Positions 1 to 8,663 of a DNA stretch of 64,000 nt are shown piece after piece. The notes under the pieces are model-generated. The model saw only the letters and a program-made list of their open reading frames with translations, did not search any database and was not told where the DNA came from. The stretch comes from CAVYGN01 sp963796325. Lineage in GTDB: Bacteria; Spirochaetota; Brevinematia; Brevinematales; JAOACQ01. Every line of letters starts with the position of its first letter. The stretch's first letter is position 1. A program made the translations under genes and the position numbers. Location: positions 930,001-994,000 of the forward strand of contig CAWCLF010000001.1 in NCBI GenBank assembly GCA_963796325.1. The letters run 5' to 3'.

Positions 1-374
1 ATCAGTTCTTCCTCCACCCGGAGCTTCTGCCTGTGGTGAGTCAGCGCTGGTATTTGGGGATGAAGCACCGAATGAAAAACAAAACGCTTTACTCCCTCCT
101 TAACTGCCGCTTTTATTGCAATGAGGCCCATCATGGCTTCATCAGGATTTACCGACGGCCCGATATGATATACGGCATCGACGCCTCTGGACGCCATGTT
201 CATAAAGTCCTGGTCTGTCATATCTCCTGCAACGGCTTCAGCGGCGCCGAACTCTTTCATTATAGATTCCTCTCCAGGCTTGTGAAGGAGAGCCCTGACT
301 TTTTGGTTTTTCATCGCCAGCTGCCGGATCACTGCTTTACCGGATTTTCCTCCCGCTGCGGTAACTAAAATCAT
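1..374 (-). CDS. NmrA-like NAD(P)-binding protein, 3' end cut by window edge
   Basis: The reverse strand from 374 reads without a stop for 124 codons to the window edge. The start MILVTAAGGKSGKAVI is a beta strand followed by a glycine-rich dinucleotide loop, as in atypical short-chain dehydrogenases of the NmrA/TMR family. It is followed by a basic VRALLHKPGEE stretch (NADP-type pocket), AVAGDMTDQ, GVDAVYHIGP and a VKRFVFHSV segment, the usual order in this family. The ATG is preceded by AGGAGGTG at good spacing. Family members are oxidoreductases or redox-sensing regulators, and the substrate cannot be told. It is divergent from the TetR gene at 560, so the shared upstream region could place it under the same repressor; this is inference. 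Confidence 0.85.
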   Translation of the reverse strand, partial: MILVTAAGGKSGKAVIRQLAMKNQKVRALLHKPGEESIMKEFGAAEAVAGDMTDQDFMNMASRGVDAVYHIGPSVNPDEAMMGLIAIKAAVKEGVKRFVFHSVLHPQIPALTHHRQKLRVEEEL

Positions 375-477
375 AATTACACCTCCTATAAATCTTCCGG
401 ATGCAGCATATTAAGCAATAATTTAATTTAAGAGTATTTCCGTGAATTGACAATCAGATTTTCAGAAGCAGAATAAT

Positions 478-506
478 TTGACATTGGTATTATTATTATA
501 TAAAAT
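478..506 (+). promoter_or_regulatory. Sigma-70-type promoter of the TetR gene
   Basis: A TTGACA box at 478-483 is followed after 17 bp by TAAAAT at 501-506. The expected transcription start falls inside the inverted repeat at 515-530, a layout that fits autorepression. Confidence 0.6.
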
Positions 507-514
507 ATTTTAAA

Positions 515-530
515 GAATGAATGTTCATTC
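515..530. promoter_or_regulatory. TetR operator copy 1
   Basis: The 16-mer GAATGAATGTTCATTC is an inverted repeat with 6-bp arms (GAATGA/TCATTC) just downstream of the -10 box. The identical 16-mer recurs at 1136-1151 before the next gene. An in-frame ATG at 521 lies inside this repeat, which is one reason to place the TetR start at 560. Confidence 0.75.
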
Positions 531-559
531 TCATTTTAAAATCTGATTGGAAAATCCCG

Positions 560-1120
560 ATGGATAAAAGAGCTTCTATTTTAAACTCGGCACTTAAATT
601 ATTTTCAAAGATCGGAGTGCATGACACCCCGATGTCGCAAATCGCGGATAAAGCTAAAATCGGGGTCGGCACGATTTACAGGTATTTCCCGTCCAAGGAA
701 ATTCTTATCAATTCGCTGTATGAGGAAATACATTCAAGAATGATTCCTTTTTTACGGAAGGATTTTTCGGAAAAAGCGGCCGTGAAGGATAATTATACCG
801 GATACTTCACGAATCTTATATATTACCTGGTTCAGCATACTGTGGAATTGTCTTTTATCAGTCAATACGAAAGCCATCCGCGTAAGCTTCCGGGAAGGCA
901 AAATAAAATCGATAATTCTTCTCAATCGGATTATTCCGTGATTTTTAAAAGAGCGTCTGATGAAAAGCTGCTTAAAGATCTTCCATTCGGAATGTTCGGG
1001 GCGATCATTATGAGCATGGCGGTTTCTATAGCTGATTTCTATATAAAATCGGGGATAGATCCGGATGCCGATGCATTGGATATGGGAGCCCGGGCTTTAT
1101 GGGATGCTATAAAAAAATAA
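560..1120 (+). CDS. TetR/AcrR family transcriptional regulator
   Basis: This 186-residue protein has the TetR N-terminal helix-turn-helix: KRASILNSALKLFSKIG, then DTPMSQIADKAKIGVGTIYRYFPSKE, where the recognition helix GVGTIYRYF is diagnostic. The C-terminal ligand domain is divergent, so no inducer can be named. The start is set at the ATG at 560 because the upstream in-frame ATG at 521 sits within the operator palindrome and the DNA-binding domain begins directly after 560. An identical palindrome lies in front of this gene and of the downstream flavodoxin/ferredoxin gene, so the protein probably represses both. Confidence 0.9.
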   Translation: MDKRASILNSALKLFSKIGVHDTPMSQIADKAKIGVGTIYRYFPSKEILINSLYEEIHSRMIPFLRKDFSEKAAVKDNYTGYFTNLIYYLVQHTVELSFISQYESHPRKLPGRQNKIDNSSQSDYSVIFKRASDEKLLKDLPFGMFGAIIMSMAVSIADFYIKSGIDPDADALDMGARALWDAIKK

Positions 1121-1135
1121 TTTTTGATTTAATAG

Positions 1136-1151
1136 GAATGAATGTTCATTC
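1136..1151. promoter_or_regulatory. TetR operator copy 2
   Basis: A second, identical copy of GAATGAATGTTCATTC lies in the 50-bp gap between the TetR gene and the EFR1-type gene, directly ahead of that gene's GGAGG ribosome-binding site. Two exact copies 621 bp apart flank the regulator gene, the pattern expected of a local TetR operon. Confidence 0.75.
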
Positions 1152-1170
1152 ATCATGGAGGTTTTGAAAT

Positions 1171-1963
1171 ATGAAAACAAGAATTTATTATTTTTCATCG
1201 ACCGGCAATTCTTTGCATGTTTCCCGTGTAATAGCTTCCGGATTGAAGGATACTGAAATAATACCGATCCCGTCGGTGATTGAAGGTAAAATTGAGACGG
1301 ATTCTACGGATATAGGCCTGGTATTCCCTGTTTATGCCTGGGGACCCGCCGGCTATAGTCGCCGAATTTGCAGGAAAGCTCAAGGCTGTTAATGAACAGT
1401 ATGTATTTGCAATAGCCACATGGGGCCATAATCCGGGCGGGACATTGGGATTGTTAAAAAAGATGCTGCGGGAAAACGGATCCGGATTAAATGCCGGTTT
1501 TGCAGTGAAAGGGGATTTTGAACCTGAAAGTGAATGCATGGGCCTCACAAAACTGATGAAAATATTTTGCGGACTCAAGACGTTAACAATAAAAGAAAGG
1601 CTTCCCGGAATAATCGAAGTTTTAAAGAATAAAAAAAATCATAAGCCTGAGATGAGTTCGTTTATCACATGTGTATTGGGAAATTTATTCCATGGCATTG
1701 CAGTAAAGAATTATAAAACCGGCGACAATAATTTCCGTCTTGATAAAAATTGTAATTTTTGCGGGATCTGCGCAAAAGTCTGCCCGAGAGAAAATTTAAT
1801 GGTAAAAAACGGGAGGATTTATATTAAACATAACTGTGAAGGCTGCTATGCATGTTATCATTGGTGCCCCAGGCGCTCGATTCACCTGGAAAGCAACATA
1901 TATAAATTAAAGGCCGGATATCATCATCCTGAAATTAATCTGGACGATGTCATTCTAAGATAA
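1171..1963 (+). pseudogene. EFR1-type flavodoxin/ferredoxin, broken by a frameshift near 1345
   Basis: The first frame (1171-1392) starts with a flavodoxin-like FMN loop, IYYFSSTGNSLHVS, and runs to VFPVYAWG. The second frame (from about 1345 to 1963) continues PPAIVAEFAGKL, the sequence expected next in EFR1 proteins, and ends with two 4Fe-4S motifs, CNFCGICAKVCP and CEGCYACYHWCP. The frames differ by one base around GGGACCCGCC, so one extra or two missing bases would explain it. Intact members have a flavodoxin domain plus two clusters and are thought to transfer electrons. Either the gene is decayed or the base call is wrong, since both halves look otherwise undamaged. It lies behind the second TetR operator. 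Confidence 0.8.
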
Positions 1964-1974
1964 GCCTGTACTGC

Positions 1975-3186
1975 TCAAGATGATTTATCCTTCGTATCGG
2001 GACTTCTGATCTGCCTGCCTTCTGCGAAAACATATTCAGGGAAAGCAGAGAAATTCAGAGGGTCTTTATCCCAGATTACTATGCTTGCCAGTTTGCCGGG
2101 CTCGATGGAGCCGAGCCTGTCGCCGATACCGAGTATAGCAGCGTTTTTATAAGTGATGATACCGATTGCATCTTCTTCGTTCATGCCGAATATCATGAAG
2201 TATTTGAGGGAATCCCGCAGGTTCGGGGTCATAATTACTGGATGGTCGGTCATCAGGCCGTAAAACGCCTTCGATTCCATAAGCAATTTTGTATTCTCGT
2301 ATCGGTCATGCTTAAGTTCCACTTTATACGGAAAAGAACCGAGAGGGCCGTAAACAACCGGTATCCCGGCCTGTTCGAGGCTGTTAAAAATTTCCGTGTG
2401 GAATACATCCCCGCAATGGTCTGCCGTAACGGAAAGGCCGTATTTTTTAACAATTTCGATCAGATACTGTACGTCGTCTTCTTTATGTACATGTACCTTC
2501 GCCTTTTTCTTTCCTGAAAGGAGTTCGAGAATGGCCAGATCGTCGGCATCGAATTCCAGGCTGTATTCATTTTCTATAATTTTCGATTCTCTCGCTTTTT
2601 CTTTTTCAGTGATCTTTTTTTCCCTTGAGAGAAGGGCCTTTTCCTTTTTTTGAATGACTGCATCGAATTTCTTTTCCAGCATTCCATAAATGCCCATCCT
2701 TGTATTCGGCCTGTCTCCCTTCCATCTTTCCGTCGAGCGCGGATTGTAACCCAGGGCCATTTTATATCCGAAATCATAAACAAGGGCTTCGTCCCTTCCG
2801 CGTGCGAAATTTCTGATCACAGCCGCCCGGCCGCCTAGAAGGTTGCCGCTTCCAGGAACGATGCAGCTGTAAAGAATGCCGAAATCAACCGCTTCCCTGA
2901 ATGCAGGATCGTCGAAATAAACGCTGTTAAGCGGATTATGCGAAGGTGTTATCTGGGCTATCTGGTCATTGCCCTCCCCCTCGCTGTCCGGTTCCCCGCT
3001 CCTGTGCATGCCTATATGCGAATGTGCATCGATAAAGGCGGGAGTTACAATGCCTGCATAATCGGCTTTCATTTTATTGCCTGTTATTTCAATTATCGAA
3101 TCGTCCTCGATCACGATATAACGGTTTGATGTCTTTTTCCTGCCGTCGAAAAGGGTCTCGGCAAAAATGATTTTTTGATCGGGCAT
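1975..3186 (-). CDS. Metal-dependent amidohydrolase (imidazolonepropionase-like)
   Basis: This 403-residue protein has the amidohydrolase layout. It has a small N-terminal beta-sandwich, then PAFIDAHSHIG with the HxH metal pair (H55, H57), VHVHKEDD and TADHCGD supplying further histidines, and TDHPVIM near the end of the barrel. The C-terminus LGSIEPGKLASIVIWDKDPL is the usual return to the sandwich domain. The family hydrolyses C-N bonds in rings and amides; the substrate is unknown. A charged lysine/glutamate-rich insert (about residues 180-205) is atypical. It follows the kinase gene by 32 bp on the same strand and may be co-transcribed with the two-component pair. Confidence 0.85.
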   Translation of the reverse strand: MPDQKIIFAETLFDGRKKTSNRYIVIEDDSIIEITGNKMKADYAGIVTPAFIDAHSHIGMHRSGEPDSEGEGNDQIAQITPSHNPLNSVYFDDPAFREAVDFGILYSCIVPGSGNLLGGRAAVIRNFARGRDEALVYDFGYKMALGYNPRSTERWKGDRPNTRMGIYGMLEKKFDAVIQKKEKALLSREKKITEKEKARESKIIENEYSLEFDADDLAILELLSGKKKAKVHVHKEDDVQYLIEIVKKYGLSVTADHCGDVFHTEIFNSLEQAGIPVVYGPLGSFPYKVELKHDRYENTKLLMESKAFYGLMTDHPVIMTPNLRDSLKYFMIFGMNEEDAIGIITYKNAAILGIGDRLGSIEPGKLASIVIWDKDPLNFSAFPEYVFAEGRQIRSPDTKDKSS

Positions 3187-3218
3187 AAAATTTCCTCCTT
3201 GACGATTTTACAGGGCAT

Positions 3219-5027
3219 TCAATTTACCGGTATTTTAATCCTGAAGGCCGCTCCCCTTCCTTCCTCGCTTTCAACTTCGATAACGCCTTTATGCTGCCGG
3301 ATTATCTCAAAACAGAGGCTTAAACCCAGGCCGGTCCCTTTCCCTACATCTTTTGTTGTATAAAACGGTTCAAAGATATGCTTTTTTACTTCTTCATTCA
3401 TACCTTTACCTGTGTCGGATATTTCCATGATAATATGCTGACGTTCATAGCCGGTTGTAATAACAATTTTTCCGCCTTCCGGCATGGCATCGATTGAATT
3501 GTTACAGATATTTACAACCACCTGCTGTATTTGATTTTTATTCGCTTTGATGGATGGAAGGCCGCTTCCGTATGCTTTGTCAATTTTTATATCCAGCAGT
3601 TTTGCCTGCGATTCGATCAGTGACAAAGTCTCATCGATGGTCTGGTTTAAATCTATGGATTCAGCCTGTGTCTTTCCTGTTCTTGAAAAGGTCAATAAAT
3701 CCATAATCAGCTTTCGGCATCTTATCGCTTCCCTCTCTATGGACTTTAAAGGCATATAAAGAGGGTCGCCGTCTTTGATCCTTGCAGATATGCTCTGGGA
3801 AAACCCTAATATAACTCCCATGGGATTATTGATCTCATGAGCGATGCCTCCGGCAAGCTGCCCTACAGCCGCCATTTTTTCAGATTGAAAAAGCATGGCC
3901 TGCGCTTTTTTCAGCTTGTCGTATGCTTCCTGCAATTCGAATGCCTTTTCCTGCAATGCCTGGGTCCTCGCTTTTTCAACAGCGAAGACTCTTTCTTTTT
4001 TCTGGATCTTGAGGACATCCCTCATATCCCTGGCTATTCCGACGATTCCGACCAGGGTATTGTTCTTATCATGCATTATCGCGCTTGAAATGCTTACGGG
4101 AATTATTTTACCTGTTTTGGCTTTAAAAAAATCCTGCCGGTTCCTGAATGAATTCAGCTTTCCGGCAAACGGGTCTATGCCGTTCTTAAACAGTCTTCCT
4201 GCAGGGCTTCCCATAATTTCTCCGCTTGAATAACCTAGCAGCTTCAGGGCAGTCCTGTTCATTTCAATGATTTTACCTTCCGGGTCGATCAAGACAAGAG
4301 AATCGCTCATTGTTTTTAAAATATCGGAGGCTGCATAAGCCGGGGTAAGGGTAAGGAAGCTGTATTTATTTATGGCATATACAATGCCGCCCGCCCATAT
4401 CAGCGTCGAAACATCGGCTAACTGCGGGATGGAGCTGATATTCATGTCGGGAAGTATGATATCGGTAATTGAACCTAAAACAATAGGGATAATGCCTGAG
4501 GTGAGGAACAGGATCACCTGTCTTTTTTCAAAACTGTTTTTAGTTTTTGAAATGAAAATAATACTCATGGAATAACTGATCAATATGCAGGAAATATAAT
4601 AAAGATAATAAATATAGCTCCAGATTGAATTTGACCAGATGCTGATCCACCCGTAAATCTCCCTCTGGTTTTTATCGAAAATGAATCCTGTACATTGTTT
4701 ATAGATAAAAATTGCAGGGACGATTAAAATATATGGAAATAAATACCGGATAAATTTTTCTTTCCTTGTAAAAACAAGCGCGAAGAGTATAACAAAAACC
4801 GGGAAGCAGCACCAGCCCGCCGACGATATGTTCAGCCACAGGGTTGCGGCTTTTCCATTTTCTGCGGCTGTGTAAAAAGCGGTCGTGAAATTCCATATAA
4901 AAAAGCAGCCTAAAAGTAAAGCGCAGGATCTGTTCGGCAAGGCCTTAGGATTCTTAAAAAGGATAAAAATTATAAGCCCTAAAAAGAGAAGGGAAGCTGT
5001 ATATTGAATCAAGAAAATGGTATTCAT
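3219..5027 (-). CDS. 7TM-type sensor histidine kinase with PAS domain
   Basis: This membrane kinase has about 602 residues. The N-terminal half holds about seven hydrophobic segments resembling HisKA_7TM sensors. It is followed by a PAS domain (SLVLIDPEGKIIEMNRTALKLLGYSSGEI), a short coiled coil, the H-box GGIAHEINNP with H397 as the probable phosphorylation site, the N-box NICNNSIDAM, and the ATP-lid motifs DTGKGM and GTGLGLSLC. I start it at the ATG at 5027, behind GGTGAG, because the first membrane helix begins there. A longer in-frame start at 5207 would overlap the regulator gene and add only unstructured residues. It lies 28 bp after the response-regulator gene, its likely partner. Confidence 0.9.
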   Translation of the reverse strand: MNTIFLIQYTASLLFLGLIIFILFKNPKALPNRSCALLLGCFFIWNFTTAFYTAAENGKAATLWLNISSAGWCCFPVFVILFALVFTRKEKFIRYLFPYILIVPAIFIYKQCTGFIFDKNQREIYGWISIWSNSIWSYIYYLYYISCILISYSMSIIFISKTKNSFEKRQVILFLTSGIIPIVLGSITDIILPDMNISSIPQLADVSTLIWAGGIVYAINKYSFLTLTPAYAASDILKTMSDSLVLIDPEGKIIEMNRTALKLLGYSSGEIMGSPAGRLFKNGIDPFAGKLNSFRNRQDFFKAKTGKIIPVSISSAIMHDKNNTLVGIVGIARDMRDVLKIQKKERVFAVEKARTQALQEKAFELQEAYDKLKKAQAMLFQSEKMAAVGQLAGGIAHEINNPMGVILGFSQSISARIKDGDPLYMPLKSIEREAIRCRKLIMDLLTFSRTGKTQAESIDLNQTIDETLSLIESQAKLLDIKIDKAYGSGLPSIKANKNQIQQVVVNICNNSIDAMPEGGKIVITTGYERQHIIMEISDTGKGMNEEVKKHIFEPFYTTKDVGKGTGLGLSLCFEIIRQHKGVIEVESEEGRGAAFRIKIPVN

Positions 5028-5055
5028 GATCTCACCGGATCGGGGAATGGTGTTT

Positions 5056-5856
5056 TCACATATTCTTCCCTTTCGATTTAAATAAATTGGCATTTTTAAC
5101 TGCGAGGGACAGCTGTGAAGAGAATAAAACAGCTTTTTTAAGGTCTTTTTCGATGAAATGTCCTGCCCCTTCCTTCCGGCTGAGAAAGAGCACGCCGAGC
5201 GCTTCATTTTTCTCGATCAATGGTACTGCCATTATTGAATTTCCGCCGGCAAGCTGGGGCTCTTTTTCCTTTACAGACCTGACTGCAATTTCCATGTCTA
5301 TCTTAATGCCGTTTGATGAAGCGGCCGGATATAGCTTCTGCCCGTTATCATTGATCATCAGCAGAGCCCCGTCGCATTTCAGCGCTTTCATAGCCAAATT
5401 AATCGATAACCGTGAAAGAGCATCGGTTTCCAGGGTAGAAAGGATAACCCTGGTCATTTCGTATAACTTTATCGTTTCTTTCAGCCTTTGTTTTTCTAAG
5501 GCTTTTTCAATTACGATGGTTATTTCTTCGACACTGTTAGGCTTGGTGATAAAATCGCAAGCGCCTTTGTTTATGCTTTCTATAGCCAATTCTATTGTGC
5601 CATATCCTGTACTTATTATCACTTCAATATACGGATCGATTTTTTTTATTTCTTCCAGTACCGCAATTCCATCCATTACGGGCATTTTTATATCGACGAT
5701 GGCAATATCGAATTTATCTTTTTTTACTTTATCGATTCCCTCTTTTCCGCTTTGCGCCGTGGAGACCGTATAGCCCTGACCTTCCAGCTCGAAAAGCAGC
5801 CAGTCTCTTATGCCTTCCTCGTCGTCAATAACAAGTATTTTTGTATCCTGTTTCAT
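5056..5856 (-). CDS. Response regulator with C-terminal GAF-like domain
   Basis: This 266-residue protein begins with a receiver domain: acidic pair D11-D12, phospho-acceptor D55 in IVDIKMP, T83 in the switch strand, and K105 in ITKP. After an amphipathic linker (residues 115-135), the C-terminal half resembles a GAF domain (SRLSINLAMKALKCDGALLMIN, then VPLIEKNEALGVLFLSRK). There is no DNA-binding domain, so output is probably by protein contact. It is first in a minus-strand set with the 7TM kinase and the amidohydrolase. An AGAAGG ribosome-binding site precedes the ATG. Confidence 0.88.
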   Translation of the reverse strand: MKQDTKILVIDDEEGIRDWLLFELEGQGYTVSTAQSGKEGIDKVKKDKFDIAIVDIKMPVMDGIAVLEEIKKIDPYIEVIISTGYGTIELAIESINKGACDFITKPNSVEEITIVIEKALEKQRLKETIKLYEMTRVILSTLETDALSRLSINLAMKALKCDGALLMINDNGQKLYPAASSNGIKIDMEIAVRSVKEKEPQLAGGNSIMAVPLIEKNEALGVLFLSRKEGAGHFIEKDLKKAVLFSSQLSLAVKNANLFKSKGKNM

Positions 5857-5901
5857 AAAATAGAACCTTCTATGAATTTTCCAGGTTAATATTCACCATA
5901 C

Positions 5902-5929
5902 ATTTTATCGCAATAAAAAATCTTGTCAA
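5902..5929 (-). promoter_or_regulatory. Sigma-70-type promoter of the regulator-kinase-amidohydrolase set
   Basis: On the minus strand TTGACA (5929-5924) is followed after 16 bp by TAAAAT (5907-5902). The start codon of the regulator is about 45 bp further on. Nothing else recognisable lies in the divergent gap up to the plus-strand promoter at 6050. Confidence 0.55.
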
Positions 5930-6049
5930 GAATAGAAAAACTGTTCGGGACTACCCTAATCCGGGGATTATCGGAGAAAGGGCATCTGTCTGAAATGCTG
6001 ACATCTGATCGTATGATGCCGGCATATCCCCCCTTTATTAAAAAATAAT

Positions 6050-6078
6050 TTGTTAAAAATAATTTTTTTTACTATATT
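6050..6078 (+). promoter_or_regulatory. Sigma-70-type promoter of the five-gene signalling operon
   Basis: TTGTTA at 6050-6055 and TATATT at 6073-6078 are separated by 17 bp in an AT-rich stretch, ending about 33 bp before the start codon of the GGDEF-EAL gene. Confidence 0.5.
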
Positions 6079-6110
6079 TATTATTAATTATCCTTGTTAA
6101 GGAATATAGG

Positions 6111-8159
6111 ATGAACCTTGACAATTTTATGAATTTTGAAAGCGGTTTGATCCGCAGCGATCAGAGTTTGACTGAATTTATAGAAGAAATTCCTTTTCCT
6201 GTACTGAGGATCTCGGCGGACGGTATAATATTGAAGGCGAACAAAGGAAGCTGGATTATACTGACCTACTGGAAGAGGGACGAAGGACAGGCCGCTCCTC
6301 CGGAATTTATGGAAGCGCTGAATAACGCCATTCGAATCGGGTCCGGCAATGATATAGAATTGCAGATAGGTTTCAAGGTATTCCTGCTGGCGATAGTATC
6401 GGTTCCCGATAACGGGTATATAGATCTTTTCGGTTTCGATATCACTCAAAGGAAGCAGGTAGAAAGGAAGCTTCAGCTCAACGCCCAGGTCTTCGAATCG
6501 GCTTTTGAAGGGATCATGATCACGGATGCGGATCAGCGGATTCTTGATGTCAATAATGCATTCTGCAATATAACCGGATATGAACGTGAAGAAATTCTCG
6601 GTGAAAATGTGAGAATTCTGCAGTCGGGGAGACATAGCTCCGAATTTTACAAGGAGTTGTGGAAAACGGTAAATGAAAAGGGAAGCTGGCAGGGGGAGAT
6701 CTGGGATCGTAAAAAAAGCGGAGAAATTTATCCGAAACTCTTAACAATAAGCTCCGTGATCAACGAAGAAGGAAAAGTCATAAGATATATAGGGTTATTT
6801 TCGGATATAACCGTCATGAAACAGGCGGAAGAAAAACTCTATAACATGGCCAATTTCGACGCTCTAACCGGACTTGTCAACCGCAGGTACTTTCAGGATC
6901 AGCTTGAAATAAATCTCCAGCATGCCAAGAGGCTGAAGGACATGCTGGCCCTGATGTTTATAGATCTGGACGGATTCAAACTGTTGAATGATAATTTCGG
7001 CCACCAATCCGGCGATCAGACCCTGAAGACCGTGGCGGAGAGGCTTGCCGGATCGGTAAGGGATACTGATATAGTCGCCAGGATGGGAGGGGACGAATTC
7101 ACTATAATACTGCCTTTTATCAAAAACTCGCAGGATGTCGCCGCAATAGCTGAAAAAATCATGAAGCACATCGTTCTGCCGATAAAGGTGAAAAGCGCAA
7201 ATCTGTTTATAAGCGCAAGCATCGGGATCGCAATTTTTCCAGGCGACGCAAAATGCGCCGAGGAACTGGTCCAGAATGCCGATGCGGCCCTATACAGGGC
7301 CAAAGAGATCGGGAAAAACCTGTACCAGTTTTTCTCTCCTGAAATGAATAAATATGTGAAGGACAGGATGGCGATCCATTCAAAACTGCGCCAGGCGCTC
7401 GATAAAAACAGGTTCATGGTATATTATCAGCCTCAATTCGATATCATGAATAATTGCATTATCGGAATGGAATCGCTTGTCAGGTGGAAATCGGGAAAAA
7501 ACAGTTTTATAGATCCCGATTATTTCATACCGATTGCCGAAGAAACCGGACTTATAAATGAAATCGGCGATTATATACTCCGCACGGCATGCTCCCAGGG
7601 GAAAAAATGGATCGATGAAAAAATTCTGAATGTGCCGATTTCCGTAAATGTCTCGGCAATCCAGCTGCGTCATCCGGATTTTATTAAAAAAATAAAATCG
7701 ATCATTAAAGAATCCGGTTTCCCCCCGGGCAAACTGGAAATTGAACTTACAGAAACGATTCTCATTGAAAATGCCGGCGATATCCGTAATAAGCTAAGCG
7801 AACTGAAATCGCTGGGATGTTCCATTGTAATTGACGATTTCGGAACTAAATATTCATCGTTTTCCTATTTGAAAATCCTGCCCGCCGACAAATTGAAAAT
7901 CGATAAATCCTTTATCCAGGACATAACTGTTGATAAAAAAAGCGCGGATATACTAAAGGCGATTATCGCAATGGGGAAAAGTTTGAACATAACGGTTATC
8001 GCTGAAGGAGTTGAAACTGAGGAACAGGTTGATTTTTTAAAAAAGAACGGATGTTCATTCATTCAGGGTTTCTATTTCAGCATGCCTGTCAAGGCGTCGG
8101 ATATCCACAGCTTGCTGGCTGTTAAAAATCAAAACAACAATGGGAGGGTTCGGGAATGA
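6111..8159 (+). CDS. PAS-PAS-GGDEF-EAL cyclic-di-GMP protein
   Basis: This 682-residue protein has a divergent PAS-like region (about 20-112), a clear PAS domain (about 125-245), a GGDEF domain with intact GGDEF near residue 327 preceded by an RxxD inhibitory site (RDTD), and a C-terminal EAL domain. The EAL signature reads ESL near residue 454. The other phosphodiesterase motifs are present: NVSAIQL, ELTETILIEN, IDDFGTKYSS and AEGVETEEQ. Both making and breaking of cyclic di-GMP look possible; which one dominates cannot be told. No membrane segment is seen. Its stop overlaps the next ATG by 4 bp, tying it to the partner-switching genes that follow. Confidence 0.93.
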   Translation: MNLDNFMNFESGLIRSDQSLTEFIEEIPFPVLRISADGIILKANKGSWIILTYWKRDEGQAAPPEFMEALNNAIRIGSGNDIELQIGFKVFLLAIVSVPDNGYIDLFGFDITQRKQVERKLQLNAQVFESAFEGIMITDADQRILDVNNAFCNITGYEREEILGENVRILQSGRHSSEFYKELWKTVNEKGSWQGEIWDRKKSGEIYPKLLTISSVINEEGKVIRYIGLFSDITVMKQAEEKLYNMANFDALTGLVNRRYFQDQLEINLQHAKRLKDMLALMFIDLDGFKLLNDNFGHQSGDQTLKTVAERLAGSVRDTDIVARMGGDEFTIILPFIKNSQDVAAIAEKIMKHIVLPIKVKSANLFISASIGIAIFPGDAKCAEELVQNADAALYRAKEIGKNLYQFFSPEMNKYVKDRMAIHSKLRQALDKNRFMVYYQPQFDIMNNCIIGMESLVRWKSGKNSFIDPDYFIPIAEETGLINEIGDYILRTACSQGKKWIDEKILNVPISVNVSAIQLRHPDFIKKIKSIIKESGFPPGKLEIELTETILIENAGDIRNKLSELKSLGCSIVIDDFGTKYSSFSYLKILPADKLKIDKSFIQDITVDKKSADILKAIIAMGKSLNITVIAEGVETEEQVDFLKKNGCSFIQGFYFSMPVKASDIHSLLAVKNQNNNGRVRE

Positions 8160-8644
8160 AATCTGAATTTAACTTTTTATTAAATCCGGACTGGAATGAA
8201 GTTAAAGATGTTTATTATGCAACCAATGAATTTTTCAGTTCATTGAATTTTAATTCAGAATATATCCAGGCGTTTACAATGATCACCTGCGAACTTGTTG
8301 AAAACAGCATTAAATATGGAGATTTCGGCGGCAGTACGGGAAAAATTGAAATAAATATCAAAGTTACGGGTAAAAATATACTGATCCTGGTAAAGAATCC
8401 AGTGGGAACAACAACGGAACCTTATCTGGTCGAACTTGACAAAACAATACAATGGGTCAGGGGTTTCCAGGACCCTTATCAGGCATATATCGAAAGATTG
8501 AAGGAAATTTCAACAGAACCCATTGATAATAATAAAAGCGGACTCGGGATAGTCAGAATTTCTTATGAAGGGCACGCTATTATCGATTTCTTCATTAATG
8601 AAAAAAAAATATTGAACGTTTCCGCGGTATCTTTAATCAAGTAA
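8156..8644 (+). CDS. RsbW-like anti-sigma ATPase (GHKL fold)
   Basis: This 162-residue protein resembles the single-domain GHKL ATPases of partner-switching systems. TCELVENSIKYGDFGG is the N-box, with the conserved E and N. NNKSGLGIVRISYEGHA looks like a G-box followed by a closing strand. It lacks a phospho-acceptor histidine, so it is not a classical kinase. It resembles proteins grouped around Synechocystis slr1658, which sit beside an STAS-like partner as here. By analogy it would bind or phosphorylate the 8664 product and be opposed by the phosphatase at 10428. It starts by a 4-bp overlap behind GGGAGGG. Confidence 0.75.
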   Translation: MKSEFNFLLNPDWNEVKDVYYATNEFFSSLNFNSEYIQAFTMITCELVENSIKYGDFGGSTGKIEINIKVTGKNILILVKNPVGTTTEPYLVELDKTIQWVRGFQDPYQAYIERLKEISTEPIDNNKSGLGIVRISYEGHAIIDFFINEKKILNVSAVSLIK

Positions 8645-8663
8645 TTTATTTTAGGAGAATGAT

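Noticed and set aside
5027..5207. Longer start of the 7TM kinase at 5207
   Set aside because: It would overlap the regulator gene by 152 bp and add 60 hydrophilic residues before the first membrane helix; the ATG at 5027 has a ribosome-binding site.
5087..5773. A 228-codon open frame on the plus strand
   Set aside because: It is exactly antisense to the response regulator at 5056-5856, has no ribosome-binding site and no recognisable domain.
5955..5975. Short palindrome TAATCCGGGGATTA
   Set aside because: The arms are only 6 bp around 2 bases, with no matching second copy or fitting promoter element, so chance is a sufficient explanation.
8050..8066. ATGTTCATTCATTC resembling the TetR operator at 515
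   Set aside because: It lies inside the EAL domain coding region, lacks the left GAATGA arm, and encodes conserved residues (CSFIQGF).
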